DNA from: Megachile rotundata | Taxonomy: Eukaryota > Arthropoda > Insecta > Hymenoptera > Megachilidae | Direction: 5' to 3' | Length of the DNA: 64,000 bases | NCBI RefSeq assembly: GCF_050947335.1 | Contig: NW_027473314.1 | Location: forward strand, 620,001-684,000 | Part shown: positions 16,806-33,636 of the stretch, in pieces | Numbering within the stretch: the first letter of the stretch is position 1 | How the letters are laid out: each line of letters opens with the position of its first letter | Notes under the pieces: generated by a model | The model's database searches: none | Told to the model about the DNA's origin: nothing | What the model saw: only the letters and a program-made list of their open reading frames with translations | Program-made: the position numbers and the translations under genes

Positions 16806-17057
16806 ATGCAGTCACAATCATACAATCGCAATCACACAACCACAATCTTGCAATCACAATCATACGATCACAATCATACGATCACAATCATACAATCACA
16901 ATCTCACAATCACGATCATACAATCACAATCATGCAGTCACAATCATACAATCGCAATCACACAACCACAATCTTGCAATCACAATCATACGATCACAAT
17001 CATACGATCACAATCATACAATCACAATCTCACAATCACGATCATACAATAACGATC
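16806..17057. repeat. 126-bp tandem duplication of a B marker
   Basis: Two 126-bp (9-unit) copies, 16806-16931 and 16932-17057. Each holds ATGCAGTC, ATCGCAATCACACAACC, CTTGCAATC, two ACGATC units and CTCACAATCACGATC. The 2.7-kb copy at 17820-20353 has only one, so the doubling came after the larger duplication or was lost from copy b. Confidence 0.85.
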
Positions 17058-17470
17058 ATCCAATCACAATCATACAATCACAATCATACAATCGCAATCA
17101 TACAATCACAAACATACAGAAACAATCATACAATCACTATCATACAATCACAATCATACAATCACAGTCATACAATCACAATCATACAATCACAATCATA
17201 CAATCACAATCATACAATCACAATCATACAGTCACAATCATGCAATCACAATCATACAATCACAATCATACAATCACAATCATACAATCACAATCATACA
17301 ATCACAGTCATACCTTCACAATCATACAATCACAATCATACAATCCCAATCATACACTCACAATCATACAGTCACAATCATGCAATCACAATCATACAAT
17401 CACAATCATACAATCACAATCTCACAATCACAATCATACAGTCACAATCATAGAATCACAATCATAGAAT
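17020..17470. repeat. G block, copy 3
   Basis: CCAAT mark at 17060, then ACAAACATACAGAAAC, CACTATC, CATGCAATC, CATACCTTC, CAATCCCAATC and two TAGAATC units. Same order as copy 1. Confidence 0.8.
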
Positions 17471-17819
17471 CACAATCATACAATGACAATCATACAATCG
17501 CAATCAAAGAATCACAATCATACGATCACCATCATACAATCACAACCATACAATCGCAATCATACAATCGCAATCATACAATCACAATCATACAGAAACA
17601 ATCATACAACCTTAATTATACAACCACAATCATACGATCACAATCATACAATCACAATCATACAACCACAATCATACAATAGCAATCATACAATCACAGT
17701 CAAACAATCACAATCATAGAATCACAATCATACAATCACAATCATACAATCACAATCATACAATCACAATCATACAATCACAATCATACAATCACAATCA
17801 TACAGAAACAATCATACAA

Positions 17820-20353
17820 CCTTAATTATACAACCACAATCATACGATCACAATCATACAATCACAATCATACAATCACAATCATACAATCACAATCACA
17901 CAATCACAATCATACAATCACAATCATACAATCACAATCATACAATCACAATCATACAATCACAATCATACAATCACAATCATACAATCATAATCATACA
18001 ATCACAATCATACAAGGATAATCATACATTCACAATCATGCAGTCACAATCATACAATCGCAATCACACAACCACAATCATACAATCAGAGTCATACAAT
18101 CACAATCATACAATCACAATCATACAATGACAATCATACAATCACAATCATAGAATCACAATCATACAATCACAATCATACAATCAAAATCATACAATCA
18201 CAATCACACAATCACAATCATATAATCACAATCATACGATCACAATCATATAATCACAATCATACAATCACAATCATACAATCACAATCATACAATCACA
18301 ATCATACAATCACAATCATACAATCACAATCATACAATCACAATCATACAATCGCAATCAAAGAATCACAATCATACGATCACCATCATACAATCACAAC
18401 CATACAATCGCAATCATACAATCGCAATCATACAATCACAATCATACAGGAACAATCATACAACCTTAATTATACAACCACAATCATACGATCACAATCA
18501 TACAATCACAATCATACAATCACAATCATACAACCACAATCATACAATCACAATCATACCATCACAATCATACAATCATAATCATACAATCACAATCATA
18601 CAAGGACAATCATACAATCACAATCATGCAGTCACAATCATACAATCGCAATCACACAACCACAATCTTACAATCACAATCATACGATCACAATCATACG
18701 ATCACAATCATACCATCACAATCATACAATCACAATCATACAATCACAATCATACATTCACAATCATACAATCACAATCATACAATCACAATCATACAAT
18801 CACAATCATACAATCACAATTATACAATCACAGTCATACGATCACAATCATACAATCACAATCATACAATCGCAATCAAAGAATCACAATCATACAATCA
18901 CAATCATACAATCGCAATCATACAATCACAATCATACAGAAACAATCATACAATCTTAATTATACAACCACAATCATACGATCACAATCATACAATCACA
19001 ATCATACAATCGCAATCATACAATCACAATCATACAGAAACAATCATACAACCTTAATTATACAACCACAATCATACGATCACAATCATACAATCACAAT
19101 CATACAATCACAATCATACAATCACAATCATACAATCACAATCATACAATCACAATCATACAATCACAATCATACAATCACAATCATACAATCACAATCA
19201 TACAATCACAATCATACAGTCACAATCATACAATCACAATCATAGAATCACAATCATACAATCGCAATCATACAAACACAATCATACAGAAACAATCATA
19301 CAACCTTAATTATACAACCACAATCATACGATCACAATCATACAATCACAATCATACAATCACAATCATACAATCACAATCATACAATCACAATCATACA
19401 ATCACAATCATACAATCATAATCATACAATCACAATCATACAAGGATAATCATACAATCACAATCATGCAGTCACAATCATACAATCGCAATCACACAAC
19501 CACAATCTTGCAATCACAATCATACGATCACAATCATACGATCACAATCATACAATCACAATCTCACAATCACGATCATACAATAACGATCATCCAATCA
19601 CAATCATACAATCACAATCATACAATCGCAATCATACAATCACAAACATACAGAAACAATCATACAATCACTATCATACAATCACAATCATACAATCACA
19701 GTCATACAATCACAATCATACAATCACAATCATACAATCACAATCATACAATCACAATCATACAGTCACAATCATGCAATCACAATCATACAATCACAAT
19801 CATACAATCACAATCATACAATCACAATCATACAATCACAGTCATACCTTCACAATCATACAATCACAATCATACAATCCCAATCATACACTCACAATCA
19901 TACAGTCACAATCATGCAATCACAATCATACAATCACAATCATACAATCACAATCTCACAATCACAATCATACAGTCACAATCATAGAATCACAATCATA
20001 GAATCACAATCATACAATGACAATCATACAATCGCAATCAAAGAATCACAATCATACGATCACCATCATACAATCACAACCATACAATCGCAATCATACA
20101 ATCGCAATCATACAATCACAATCATACAGAAACAATCATACAACCTTAATTATACAACCACAATCATACGATCACAATCATACAATCACAATCATACAAT
20201 CACAATCATACAACCACAATCATACAATAGCAATCATACAATCACAGTCAAACAATCACAATCATAGAATCACAATCATACAATCACAATCATACAATCA
20301 CAATCATACAATCACAATCATACAATCACAATCATACAATCACAATCATACAA
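17820..20353. repeat. 2.7-kb tandem duplication, copy b
   Basis: Matches copy a mark for mark (B at 18626 against 15938; B at 19466 against 16932) but lacks the 126-bp doubling. It holds a private TCTTAATTAT form of cassette A near 18955. The right edge is blurred because it runs into consensus units before the next F run. Confidence 0.8.
19555..20000. repeat. G block, copy 4
   Basis: CCAAT mark at 19594. Same marks as the block at 17020, at an offset of 2534 bp. Confidence 0.8.
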
Positions 20354-21199
20354 TCACAATCATACAATCACAATCATACAATCACAATCATAAAATCACA
20401 ATCATACAATAACAATCATACGATCACAATCATACAATCACAATCATACAATCACAATCAAACAGTCAGAATGATACAATCACGATCATACAATCACGAT
20501 CATACAATCACGATCATACAATCACGATCATACAATCACGATCATACAATCACGATCATACAATCACGATCATACAATCACAATCATACCATCACAGTCA
20601 TACAATTACAATCATACAATCACAATCATACAATCATAATCACAAAATCACAATCATACAATCACAATCATACAATCACAACCATATAATCACAATCATA
20701 CAATCACAATCATACAATCACAGTCATACAATCACAATCATACAATCACAATCATACAATCACAATCATACAATCACAATCATACAATCACAATCATACA
20801 ATCACAGTCATACAATCACAAACATACAATCACAGTCATACAATCACAATCATACAGTCACAATCATACAATCACTATCATACAATCACAATCATACAAT
20901 CACAATCATACAATCACAATCATAGAATCACAATCATACAATCACAATCATACAATCACAATCATACAATCACAATCATACAGAAACAATCATACAACCT
21001 TAATTATACAACCACAATCATACGATCACAATCATACAATCACAATCATACAATCACAATCATACAATCACAATCATACAATCACAATCATACAATCATA
21101 ATCATACAATCACAATCATACAAGGACAATCATACAATCACAATCATGCAGTCACAATCATACAATCGCAATCACACAACCACAATCTTACAATCACAA
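20225..21199. repeat. C-D-F-A-B cassette 2
   Basis: C at 20225, F at 20476, B at 21146. It matches cassette 1 at offsets of 9408 to 9450 bp. The F-to-B distance is 670 bp. Confidence 0.85.
20476..20573. repeat. F run, 7 units (longest)
   Basis: Seven consecutive ACAATCACGATCAT units, two more than in most other copies, between the same flanks (AGTCAGAATGAT before, ACCATCACAGTCAT after). Confidence 0.95.
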
Positions 21200-21792
21200 T
21201 CAAACGATCACAATCATGCGATCACAATCATACCATCACAATCATACAATCACAATCATACAATCACAATCATACAATCGCAATCAAAGAATCACAATCA
21301 TACGATCACAATCATACGATCACAATCATACAATCACAATCATACAATCACAATCATACAATCACAATCATACAATCACAATCATACAATCGCAATCATA
21401 CAATCACAATCATACAGAAACAATCATACAACCTTAATTATACAACCACAATCATACGATCACAATCATACAATCACAATCATACAATCACAATCATACA
21501 ATCACAATCATACAATCACAATCATACAATCACAATCATACAATCACAATCATACAATCACAATCATACAATCGTAATCAAAGAATCACAATCATACGAT
21601 CACAATCATACAATCGCAATCATACAATCGCAATCATACAATCACAATCATACAGAAACAATCATACAACCTTAATTATACAACCACAATCATACGATCA
21701 CAATCATACAATCACAATCATACAATCACAATCATACAATCACAATCATACAATCACAATCATACAATCACAATCATACAACCACAATCATA

Positions 21793-22753
21793 CAATAGCA
21801 ATCATACAATCACAGTCAAACAATCACAATCATAGAATCACAATCATACAATCACAATCATACAATCACAATCATACAATCACAATCATACAATCACAAT
21901 CATACAATCACAATCATACAATCACAATCATACAATCACAATCATACAATCACAATCATAAAATCACAATCATACAATAACAATCATTCGATCACAATCA
22001 TACAATCACAATCATACAATCACAATCAAACAGTCAGAATGATACAATCACGATCATACAATCACGATCATACAATCACGATCATACAATCACGATCATA
22101 CAATCACGATCATACAATCACAATCATACCATCACAGTCATACAATTACAATCATACAATCACAATCATACAATCATAATCACAAAATCACAATCATACA
22201 ATCACAATCATACAATCACAACCATATAATCACAATCATACAATCACAATCATACAATCACAGTCATACAATCACAATCATACAATCACAATCATACAAT
22301 CACAATCATACAATCACAATCATACAATCACAATCATACAATCACATTCATACAATCACAATCATACAATCACAGTCATACAATCACAATCATACAGTCA
22401 CAATCATACAATCACTATCATACAATCACAATCATTCAATCACAATCATACAATCACAATCATAGAATCACAATCATACAATCACAATCATACAATCACA
22501 ATCATACAATCACAATCATACAGAAACAATCATACAACCTTAATTATACAACCACAATCATACGATCACAATCATACAATCACAATCATACAATCACAAT
22601 CATACAATCACAATCATACAATCACAATCATACAATCACAATCATACAATCATAATCATACAATCACAATCATACAAGGACAATCATACAATCACAATCA
22701 TGCAGTCACAATCATACAATCGCAATCACACAACCACAATCTTACAATCACAA
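21793..22753. repeat. C-D-F-A-B cassette 3
   Basis: C at 21793, F at 22044, B at 22700. The F-to-B distance is exactly 656 bp, as in cassettes 4, 5 and 6. It carries the CATTCGATC, CACATTCATAC and CATTCAATC variants; the last two recur in cassettes 4-6. Confidence 0.87.
22044..22113. repeat. F run, 5 units
   Basis: Five ACAATCACGATCAT units, standard flanks. Confidence 0.95.
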
Positions 22754-25166
22754 TCAAACGATCACAATCATGCGATCACAATCATACCATCACAATCATA
22801 CAATCACAATCATACAATCACAATCATACAATCGCAATCATACAATCACAATCATACAGAAACAATCATACAACCTTAATTATACAACCACAATCATACG
22901 ATCACAATCATACAATCACAATCATACAATCACAATCATACAATCACAATCATACAATCACAATCATACAATCACAATCATACAATCACAATCATACAAT
23001 CACAATCATACAATCGTAATCAAAGAATCACAATCATACGATCACAATCATACAATCGCAATCATACAATCGCAATCATACAATCACAATCATACAGAAA
23101 CAATCATACAACCTTAATTATACAACCACAATCATACGATCACAATCATACAATCACAATCATACAATCACAATCATACAATCACAATCATACAATCACA
23201 ATCATACAATCACAATCATACAATCACAATCATACAATCACAATCATACAATCACAATCATACAATCACAATCATACAATCACAATCATACAATCACAAT
23301 CATACAATCACAATCATACAATCGTAATCATACAATCACAATCAAAGAATCACAATCATACGATCACAATCATACAATCACAATCATACAATCACAATCA
23401 TACAATCACAATCACACAATCACAATCATACAATCGCAATCATACAATCACAATCATACAGAAACAATCATACAACCTTAATTATACAACCACAATCATA
23501 CGATCACAATCATACAATCACAATCATACAATCACAATCATACAATCACAATCATACAATCACAATCATACAATCACAATCATACAATCACAATCATACA
23601 ATCACAATCATACAATCACAATCATACAATCACAATCATACAATCACAATCATACAATCACAATCATACAATCACAATCATACAATCACAATCATACAAT
23701 CACAATCATACAATAGCAATCATACAATCACAGTCAAACAATCACAATCATAGAGTCACAATCATACAATCACAATCATACAATCACAATCATACAATCA
23801 CAATCATACAATCACAATCATAAAATCACAATCATACAATAACAATCATACGATCACAATCATACAATCACAATCATACAATCACAATCAAACAGTCAGA
23901 ATCATACAATCACAATCATACAATCACAATCATACAATCACAATCATACAATCACAATCTCACAATCACAATCATACAGTCACAATCATAGAATCACAAT
24001 CATAGAATCACAATCATACAATGACAATCATACAATCACAATCATAGAATCACAATCATACAATCACAATCATACAATCAAAATCATACAATCACAATCA
24101 CACAATCACAATCATATAATCACAATCATACGATCACAATCATACAATCACAATCATACAATCACAATCATACAATCACAATCATACAATCACAATCATA
24201 CAATCGCAGTCAAAGAATCACAATCATACGATCACCATCATACAATCACAACCATACAATCGCAATCATACAATCGCAATCATACAATCACAATCATACA
24301 GAAACAATCATACAACCTTAATTATACAACCACAATCATACGATCACAATCATACAATCACAATCATACAATCACAATCATACAATCACAATCATACAAC
24401 CACAATCATACAATCACAATCATACAGAAACAATCATACAACCTTAATTATACAACCACAATCATACGATCACAATCATACAATCACAATCATACAATCA
24501 CAATCATACAATCACAATCATACAATCACAATCATACAATCATAATCATACAATCACAATCATACAAGGACAATCATACAATCACAATCATGCAGTCACA
24601 ATCATACAATCGCAATCACACAACCACAATCTTACAATCACAATCAAACGATCACAATCATGCGATCACAATCATACCATCACAATCATACAATCACAAT
24701 CATACAATCACAATCATACAATCGCAATCAAAGAATCACAATCATACGATCACAATCATACGATCACAATCATACAATCACAATCATACAATCACAATCA
24801 TACAATCACAATCATACAATCACAATCATACAATCGCAATCATACAATCACAATCATACAGAAACAATCATACAACCTTAATTATACAACCACAATCATA
24901 CGATCACAATCATACAATCACAATCATACAATCACAATCATACAATCACAATCATACAATCACAATCATACGATCACAATCATACAATCGCAATCATACA
25001 ATCGCAATCATACAATCACAATCATACAGAAACAATCATACAACCTTAATTATACAACCACAATCATACGATCACAATCATACAATCACAATCATACAAT
25101 CACAATCATACAATCACAATCATACAATCACAATCATACAATCACAATCATACAACCACAATCATA

Positions 25167-26127
25167 CAATAGCAATCATACAATCACAGTCAAACAATCA
25201 CAATCATAGAATCACAATCATACAATCACAATCATACAATCACAATCATACAATCACAATCATACAATCACAATCATACAATCACAATCATACAATCACA
25301 ATCATACAATCACAATCATACAATCACAATCATAAAATCACAATCATACAATAACAATCATACGATCACAATCATACAATCACAATCATACAATCACAAT
25401 CAAACAGTCAGAATGATACAATCACGATCATACAATCACGATCATACAATCACGATCATACAATCACGATCATACAATCACGATCATACAATCACAATCA
25501 TACCATCACAGTCATACAATTACAATCATACAATCACAATCATTCAATCATAATCACAAAATCACAATCATACAATCACAATCATACAATCACAACCATA
25601 TAATCACAATCATACAATCACAATCATACAATCACAGTCATACAATCACAATCATACAATCACAATCATACAATCACAATCATACAATCACAATCATACA
25701 ATCACAATCATACAATCACATTCATACAATCACAATCATACAATCACAGTCATACAATCACAATCATACAGTCACAATCATACAATCACTATCATACAAT
25801 CACAATCATTCAATCACAATCATACAATCACAATCATAGAATCACAATCATACAATCACAATCATACAATCACAATCATACAATCACAATCATACAGAAA
25901 CAATCATACAACCTTAATTATACAACCACAATCATACGATCACAATCATACAATCACAATCATACAATCACAATCATACAATCACAATCATACAATCACA
26001 ATCATACAATCACAATCATACAATCATAATCATACAATCACAATCATACAAGGACAATCATACAATCACAATCATGCAGTCACAATCATACAATCGCAAT
26101 CACACAACCACAATCTTACAATCACAA
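25167..26127. repeat. C-D-F-A-B cassette 4
   Basis: C at 25167, F at 25418, B at 26074. Lies inside unit H copy 1. Confidence 0.87.
25418..25487. repeat. F run, 5 units
   Basis: Five ACAATCACGATCAT units, standard flanks. Confidence 0.95.
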
Positions 26128-27098
26128 TCAAACGATCACAATCATGCGATCACAATCATACCATCACAATCATACAATCACAATCATACAATCACAATCA
26201 TACAATCGCAATCATACAATCACAATCATACAGAAACAATCATACAACCTTAATTATACAACCACAATCATACGATCACAATCATACAATCACAATCATA
26301 CAATCACAATCATACAATCACAATCATACAATCACAACCATACAATCACAATCATACAATCACAATCATACAATCACAATCATACAATCGTAATCAAAGA
26401 ATCACAATCATACGATCACAATCATACAATCGCAATCATACAATCGCAATCATACAATCACAATCATACAGAAACAATCATACAACCTTAATTATACAAC
26501 CACAATCATACGATCACAATCATACAATCACAATCATACAATCACAATCATACAATCACAATCATACAATCACAATCATACAATCACAATCATACAATCA
26601 CAATCATACAATCACAATCATACAATCACAATCATACAATCACAATCATACAATCACAATCATACAATCACAATCATACAATCACAATCATACAATCACA
26701 ATCATACAATCGTAATCATACAATCACAATCAAAGAATCACAATCATACGATCACAATCATACAATCACAATCATACAATCACAATCATACAATCACAAT
26801 CACACAATCACAATCATACAATCGCAATCATACAATCACAATCATACAGAAACAATCATACAACCTTAATTATACAACCACAATCATACGATCACAATCA
26901 TACAATCACAATCATACAATCACAATCATACAATCACAATCATACAATCACAATCATACAATCACAATCATACAATCACAATCATACAATCACAATCATA
27001 CAATCACAATCATACAATCACAATCATACAATCACAATCATACAATCACAATCATACAATCACAATCATACAATCACAATCATACAATCACAATCATA

Positions 27099-29464
27099 CA
27101 ATAGCAATCATACAATCACAGTCAAACAATCACAATCATAGAGTCACAATCATACAATCACAATCATACAATCACAATCATACAATCACAATCATACAAT
27201 CACAATCATAAAATCACAATCATACAATAACAATCATACGATCACAATCATACAATCACAATCATACAATCACAATCAAACAGTCAGAATCATACAATCA
27301 CAATCATACAATCACAATCATACAATCACAATCATACAATCACAATCTCACAATCACAATCATACAGTCACAATCATAGAATCACAATCATAGAATCACA
27401 ATCATACAATGACAATCATACAATCACAATCATAGAATCACAATCATACAATCACAATCATACAATCAAAATCATACAATCACAATCACACAATCACAAT
27501 CATATAATCACAATCATACGATCACAATCATACAATCACAATCATACAATCACAATCATACAATCACAATCATACAATCACAATCATACAATCGCAGTCA
27601 AAGAATCACAATCATACGATCACCATCATACAATCACAACCATACAATCGCAATCATACAATCGCAATCATACAATCACAATCATACAGAAACAATCATA
27701 CAACCTTAATTATACAACCACAATCATACGATCACAATCATACAATCACAATCATACAATCACAATCATACAATCACAATCATACAACCACAATCATACA
27801 ATCACAATCATACCATCACAATCATACAATCATAATCATACAATCACAATCATACAAAGACAATCATACAATCACTATCATGCAGTCACAATCATACAAT
27901 CGCAATCACACAACCACAATCTTACAATCACAATCATACGATCACAATCATACGATCACAATCATACCATCACAATCATACAATCACAATCATACAATAG
28001 CAATCATACAATCACAGTCAAACAATCACAATCATAGAGTCACAATCATACAATCACAATCATACAATCACAATCATACAATCACAATCATACAATCACA
28101 ATCATACAATCACAATCATACAATCACAATCATACAATCACAATCATACAATCGTAATCAAAGAATCACAATCATACGATCACAATCATACAATCGCAAT
28201 CATACAATCGCAATCATACAATCACAATCATACAGAAACAATCATACAACCTTAATTATACAACCACAATCATACGATCACAATCATACAATCACAATCA
28301 TACAATCACAATCATACAATCACAATCATACAATCACAATCATACAATCACAATCATACAATCACAATCATACAATCACAATCATACAATCACAATCATA
28401 CAATCACAATCATACAATCACAATCATACAATCACAATCATACAATCACAATCATACAATCGTAATCATACAATCACAATCAAAGAATCACAATCATACG
28501 ATCACAATCATACAATCACAATCATACAATCACAATCATACAATCACAATCACACAATCACAATCATACAATCGCAATCATACAATCACAATCATACAGA
28601 AACAATCATACAACCTTAATTATACAACCACAATCATACGATCACAATCATACAATCACAATCATACAATCACAATCATACAATCACAATCATACAATCA
28701 CAATCATACAATCACAATCATACAATCACAATCATACAATCACAATCATACAATCGTAATCAAAGAATCACAATCATACGATCACAATCATACAATCGCA
28801 ATCATACAATCGCAATCATACAATCACAATCATACAGAAACAATCATACAACCTTAATTATACAACCACAATCATACGATCACAATCATACAATCACAAT
28901 CATACAATCACAATCATACAATCACAATCATACAATCACAATCATACAATCACAATCATACAATCACAATCATACAATCACAATCATACAATCACAATCA
29001 TACAATCACAATCATACAATCACAATCATACAATCACAATCATACAATCACAATCATACAATCGTAATCATACAATCACAATCAAAGAATCACAATCATA
29101 CGATCACAATCATACAATCACAATCATACAATCACAATCATACAATCACAATCACACAATCACAATCATACAATCGCAATCATACAATCACAATCATACA
29201 GAAACAATCATACAACCTTAATTATACAACCACAATCATACGATCACAATCATACAATCACAATCATACAATCACAATCATACAATCACAATCATACAAT
29301 CACAATCATACAATCACAATCATACAATCACAATCATACAATCACAATCATACAATCACAATCATACAATCACAATCATACAATCACAATCATACAATCA
29401 CAATCATACAATCACAATCATACAATCACAATCATACAATCACAATCATACAATCACAATCATA
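27099..29464. repeat. Higher-order unit H, copy 2 (2.37 kb, no F cassette)
   Basis: Begins like the other H copies but after its B marker (27880) goes straight into another C marker, skipping the F cassette. It carries private marks just before B, ACAAAGACAATCAT and CACTATCATGCAG, found again only at about 36335-36365. That links it to the array after 35597 at an offset of 8484 to 8498 bp. Confidence 0.8.
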
Positions 29465-30878
29465 CAATAGCAATCATACAATCACAGTCAAACAATCACA
29501 ATCATAGAGTCACAATCATACAATCACAATCATACAATCACAATCATACAATCACAATCATACAATCACAATCATAAAATCACAATCATACAATAACAAT
29601 CATACGATCACAATCATACAATCACAATCATACAATCACAATCAAACAGTCAGAATCATACAATCACAATCATACAATCACAATCATACAATCACAATCA
29701 TACAATCACAATCTCACAATCACAATCATACAGTCACAATCATAGAATCACAATCATAGAATCACAATCATACAATGACAATCATACAATCACAATCATA
29801 GAATCACAATCATACAATCACAATCATACAATCAAAATCATACAATCACAATCACACAATCACAATCATATAATCACAATCATACGATCACAATCATACA
29901 ATCACAATCATACAATCACAATCATACAATCACAATCATACAATCGCAGTCAAAGAATCACAATCATACGATCACCATCATACAATCACAACCATACAAT
30001 CGCAATCATACAATCGCAATCATACAATCACAATCATACAGAAACAATCATACAACCTTAATTATACAACCACAATCATACGATCACAATCATACAATCA
30101 CAATCATACAATCACAATCATACAATCACAATCATACAACCACAATCATACAATCACAATCATACAGAAACAATCATACAACCTTAATTATACAACCACA
30201 ATCATACGATCACAATCATACAATCACAATCATACAATCACAATCATACAATCACAATCATACAATCACAATCATACAATCATAATCATACAATCACAAT
30301 CATACAAGGACAATCATACAATCACAATCATGCAGTCACAATCATACAATCGCAATCACACAACCACAATCTTACAATCACAATCAAACGATCACAATCA
30401 GGCGATCACAATCATACCATCACAATCATACAATCACAATCATACAATCGCAATCAAAGAATCACAATCATACGATCACAATCATACGATCACAATCATA
30501 CAATCACAATCATACAATCACAATCATACAATCACAATCATACAATCGCAATCATACAATCACAATCATACAGAAACAATCATACAACCTTAATTATACA
30601 ACCACAATCATACGATCACAATCATACAATCACAATCATACAATCACAATCATACAATCACAATCATACAATCACAATCATACGATCACAATCATACAAT
30701 CGCAATCATACAATCGCAATCATACAATCACAATCATACAGAAACAATCATACAACCTTAATTATACAACCACAATCATACGATCACAATCATACAATCA
30801 CAATCATACAATCACAATCATACAATCACAATCATACAATCACAATCATACAATCACAATCATACAACCACAATCATA

Positions 30879-31839
30879 CAATAGCAATCATACAATCACA
30901 GTCAAACAATCACAATCATAGAATCACAATCATACAATCACAATCATACAATCACAATCATACAATCACAATCATACAATCACAATCATACAATCACAAT
31001 CATACAATCACAATCATACAATCACAATCATACAATCACAATCATAAAATCACAATCATACAATAACAATCATACGATCACAATCATACAATCACAATCA
31101 TACAATCACAATCAAACAGTCAGAATGATACAATCACGATCATACAATCACGATCATACAATCACGATCATACAATCACGATCATACAATCACGATCATA
31201 CAATCACAATCATACCATCACAGTCATACAATTACAATCATACAATCACAATCATACAATCATAATCACAAAATCACAATCATACAATCACAATCATACA
31301 ATCACAACCATATAATCACAATCATACAATCACAATCATACAATCACAGTCATACAATCACAATCATACAATCACAATCATACAATCACAATCATACAAT
31401 CACAATCATACAATCACAATCGTACAATCACATTCATACAATCACAATCATACAATCACAGTCATACAATCACAATCATACAGTCACAATCATACAATCA
31501 CTATCATACAATCACAATCATTCAATCACAATCATACAATCACAATCATAGAATCACAATCATACAATCACAATCATACAATCACAATCATACAATCACA
31601 ATCATACAGAAACAATCATACAACCTTAATTATACAACCACAATCATACGATCACAATCATACAATCACAATCATACAATCACAATCATACAATCACAAT
31701 CATACAATCACAATCATACAATCACAATCATACAATCATAATCATACAATCACAATCATACAAGGACAATCATACAATCACAATCATGCAGTCACAATCA
31801 TACAATCGCAATCACACAACCACAATCTTACAATCACAA
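30879..31839. repeat. C-D-F-A-B cassette 5
   Basis: C at 30879, F at 31130, B at 31786. It carries ATCGTACAATC near 31420, shared with cassette 6 near 34207. Confidence 0.87.
31130..31199. repeat. F run, 5 units
   Basis: Five ACAATCACGATCAT units, standard flanks. Confidence 0.95.
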
Positions 31840-33636
31840 TCAAACGATCACAATCATGCGATCACAATCATACCATCACAATCATACAATCACAATCATA
31901 CAATCACAATCATACAATCGCAATCATACAATCACAATCATACAGAAACAATCATACAACCTTAATTATACAACCACAATCATACGATCACAATCATACA
32001 ATCACAATCATACAATCACAATCATACAATCACAATCATACAATCACAATCATACAATCACAATCATACAATCACAATCATACAATCACAATCATACAAT
32101 CGTAATCAAAGAATCACAATCATACGATCACAATCATACAATCGCAATCATACAATCGCAATCATACAATCACAATCATACAGAAACAATCATACAACCT
32201 TAATTATACAACCACAATCATACGATCACAATCATACAATCACAATCATACAATCACAATCATACAATCACAATCATACAATCACAATCATACAATCACA
32301 ATCATACAATCACAACCATACAATCACAATCATACAATCACAATCATACAATCACAATCATACAATCACAATCATACAATCACAATCATACAATCACAAT
32401 CATACAATCACAATCATACAATCGTAATCATACAATCACAATCAAAGAATCACAATCATACGATCACAATCATACAATCACAATCATACAATCACAATCA
32501 TACAATCACAATCACACAATCACAATCATACAATCGCAATCATACAATCACAATCATACAGAAACAATCATACAACCTTAATTATACAACCACAATCATA
32601 CGATCACAATCATACAATCACAATCATACAATCACAATCATACAATCACAATCATACAATCACAATCATACAATCACAATCATACAATCACAATCATACA
32701 ATCACAATCATACAATCACAATCATACAATCACAATCATACAATCACAATCATACAATCACAATCATACAATCACAATCATACAATCACAATCATACAAT
32801 CACAATCATACAATAGCAATCATACAATCACAGTCAAACAATCACAATCATAGAGTCACAATCATACAATCACAATCATACAATCACAATCATACAATCA
32901 CAATCATACAATCACAATCATAAAATCACAATCATACAATAACAATCATACGATCACAATCATACAATCACAATCATACAATCACAATCAAACAGTCAGA
33001 ATCATACAATCACAATCATACAATCACAATCATACAATCACAATCATACAATCACAATCTCACAATCACAATCATACAGTCACAATCATAGAATCACAAT
33101 CATAGAATCACAATCATACAATGACAATCATACAATCACAATCATAGAATCACAATCATACAATCACAATCATACAATCAAAATCATACAATCACAATCA
33201 CACAATCACAATCATACGATCACAATCATACGATCACAATCATACAATCACAATCATACAATCACAATCATACAATCACAATCATACAATCACAATCATA
33301 CAATCGCAATCATACAATCACAATCATACAGAAACAATCATACAACCTTAATTATACAACCACAATCATACGATCACAATCATACAATCACAATCATACA
33401 ATCACAATCATACAATCACAATCATACAATCACAATCATACGATCACAATCATACAATCGCAATCATACAATCGCAATCATACAATCACAATCATACAGA
33501 AACAATCATACAACCTTAATTATACAACCACAATCATACGATCACAATCATACAATCACAATCATACAATCACAATCATACAATCACAATCATACAATCA
33601 CAATCATACAATCACAATCATACAACCACAATCATA

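Larger units (their letters stand above)
15118..17819. repeat. 2.7-kb tandem duplication, copy a
   Basis: From the A cassette at 15118 to the one at 17820. Copy b follows directly at an offset of 2702 bp, falling to 2688, 2660 and then 2534 bp as units are lost. Both copies carry the private marks ACAAGGATAATCAT with ACATTCAC (15311 and 18013) and a B with the CTTGCAATC form (16806/16932 and 19466). Copy a alone has the 126-bp internal duplication. Confidence 0.85.
23711..27098. repeat. Higher-order unit H, copy 1 (3.39 kb)
   Basis: Runs from a GAGTC-form C marker to the next one used as a unit boundary. Order: C, D, CTCACAATC, two TAGAATC units, ATGACAATC, ATCGCAGTCAAAG with ACGATCACCATC, A, A, E-B (24590), A, A, C (GAATC form), D, F (25418), A, E-B (26074), A, A, ATCGTAATC, A. 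Copies 3 and 4 share this order; copy 3 lies 5754 to 5712 bp downstream. Confidence 0.82.
29465..32810. repeat. Higher-order unit H, copy 3 (3.35 kb)
   Basis: Matches copy 1 at an offset of 5754 bp on the left and 5712 bp on the right, so only three units differ in net length. At its first B it has CAGGCGATC where the others have CATGCGATC. Confidence 0.82.
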
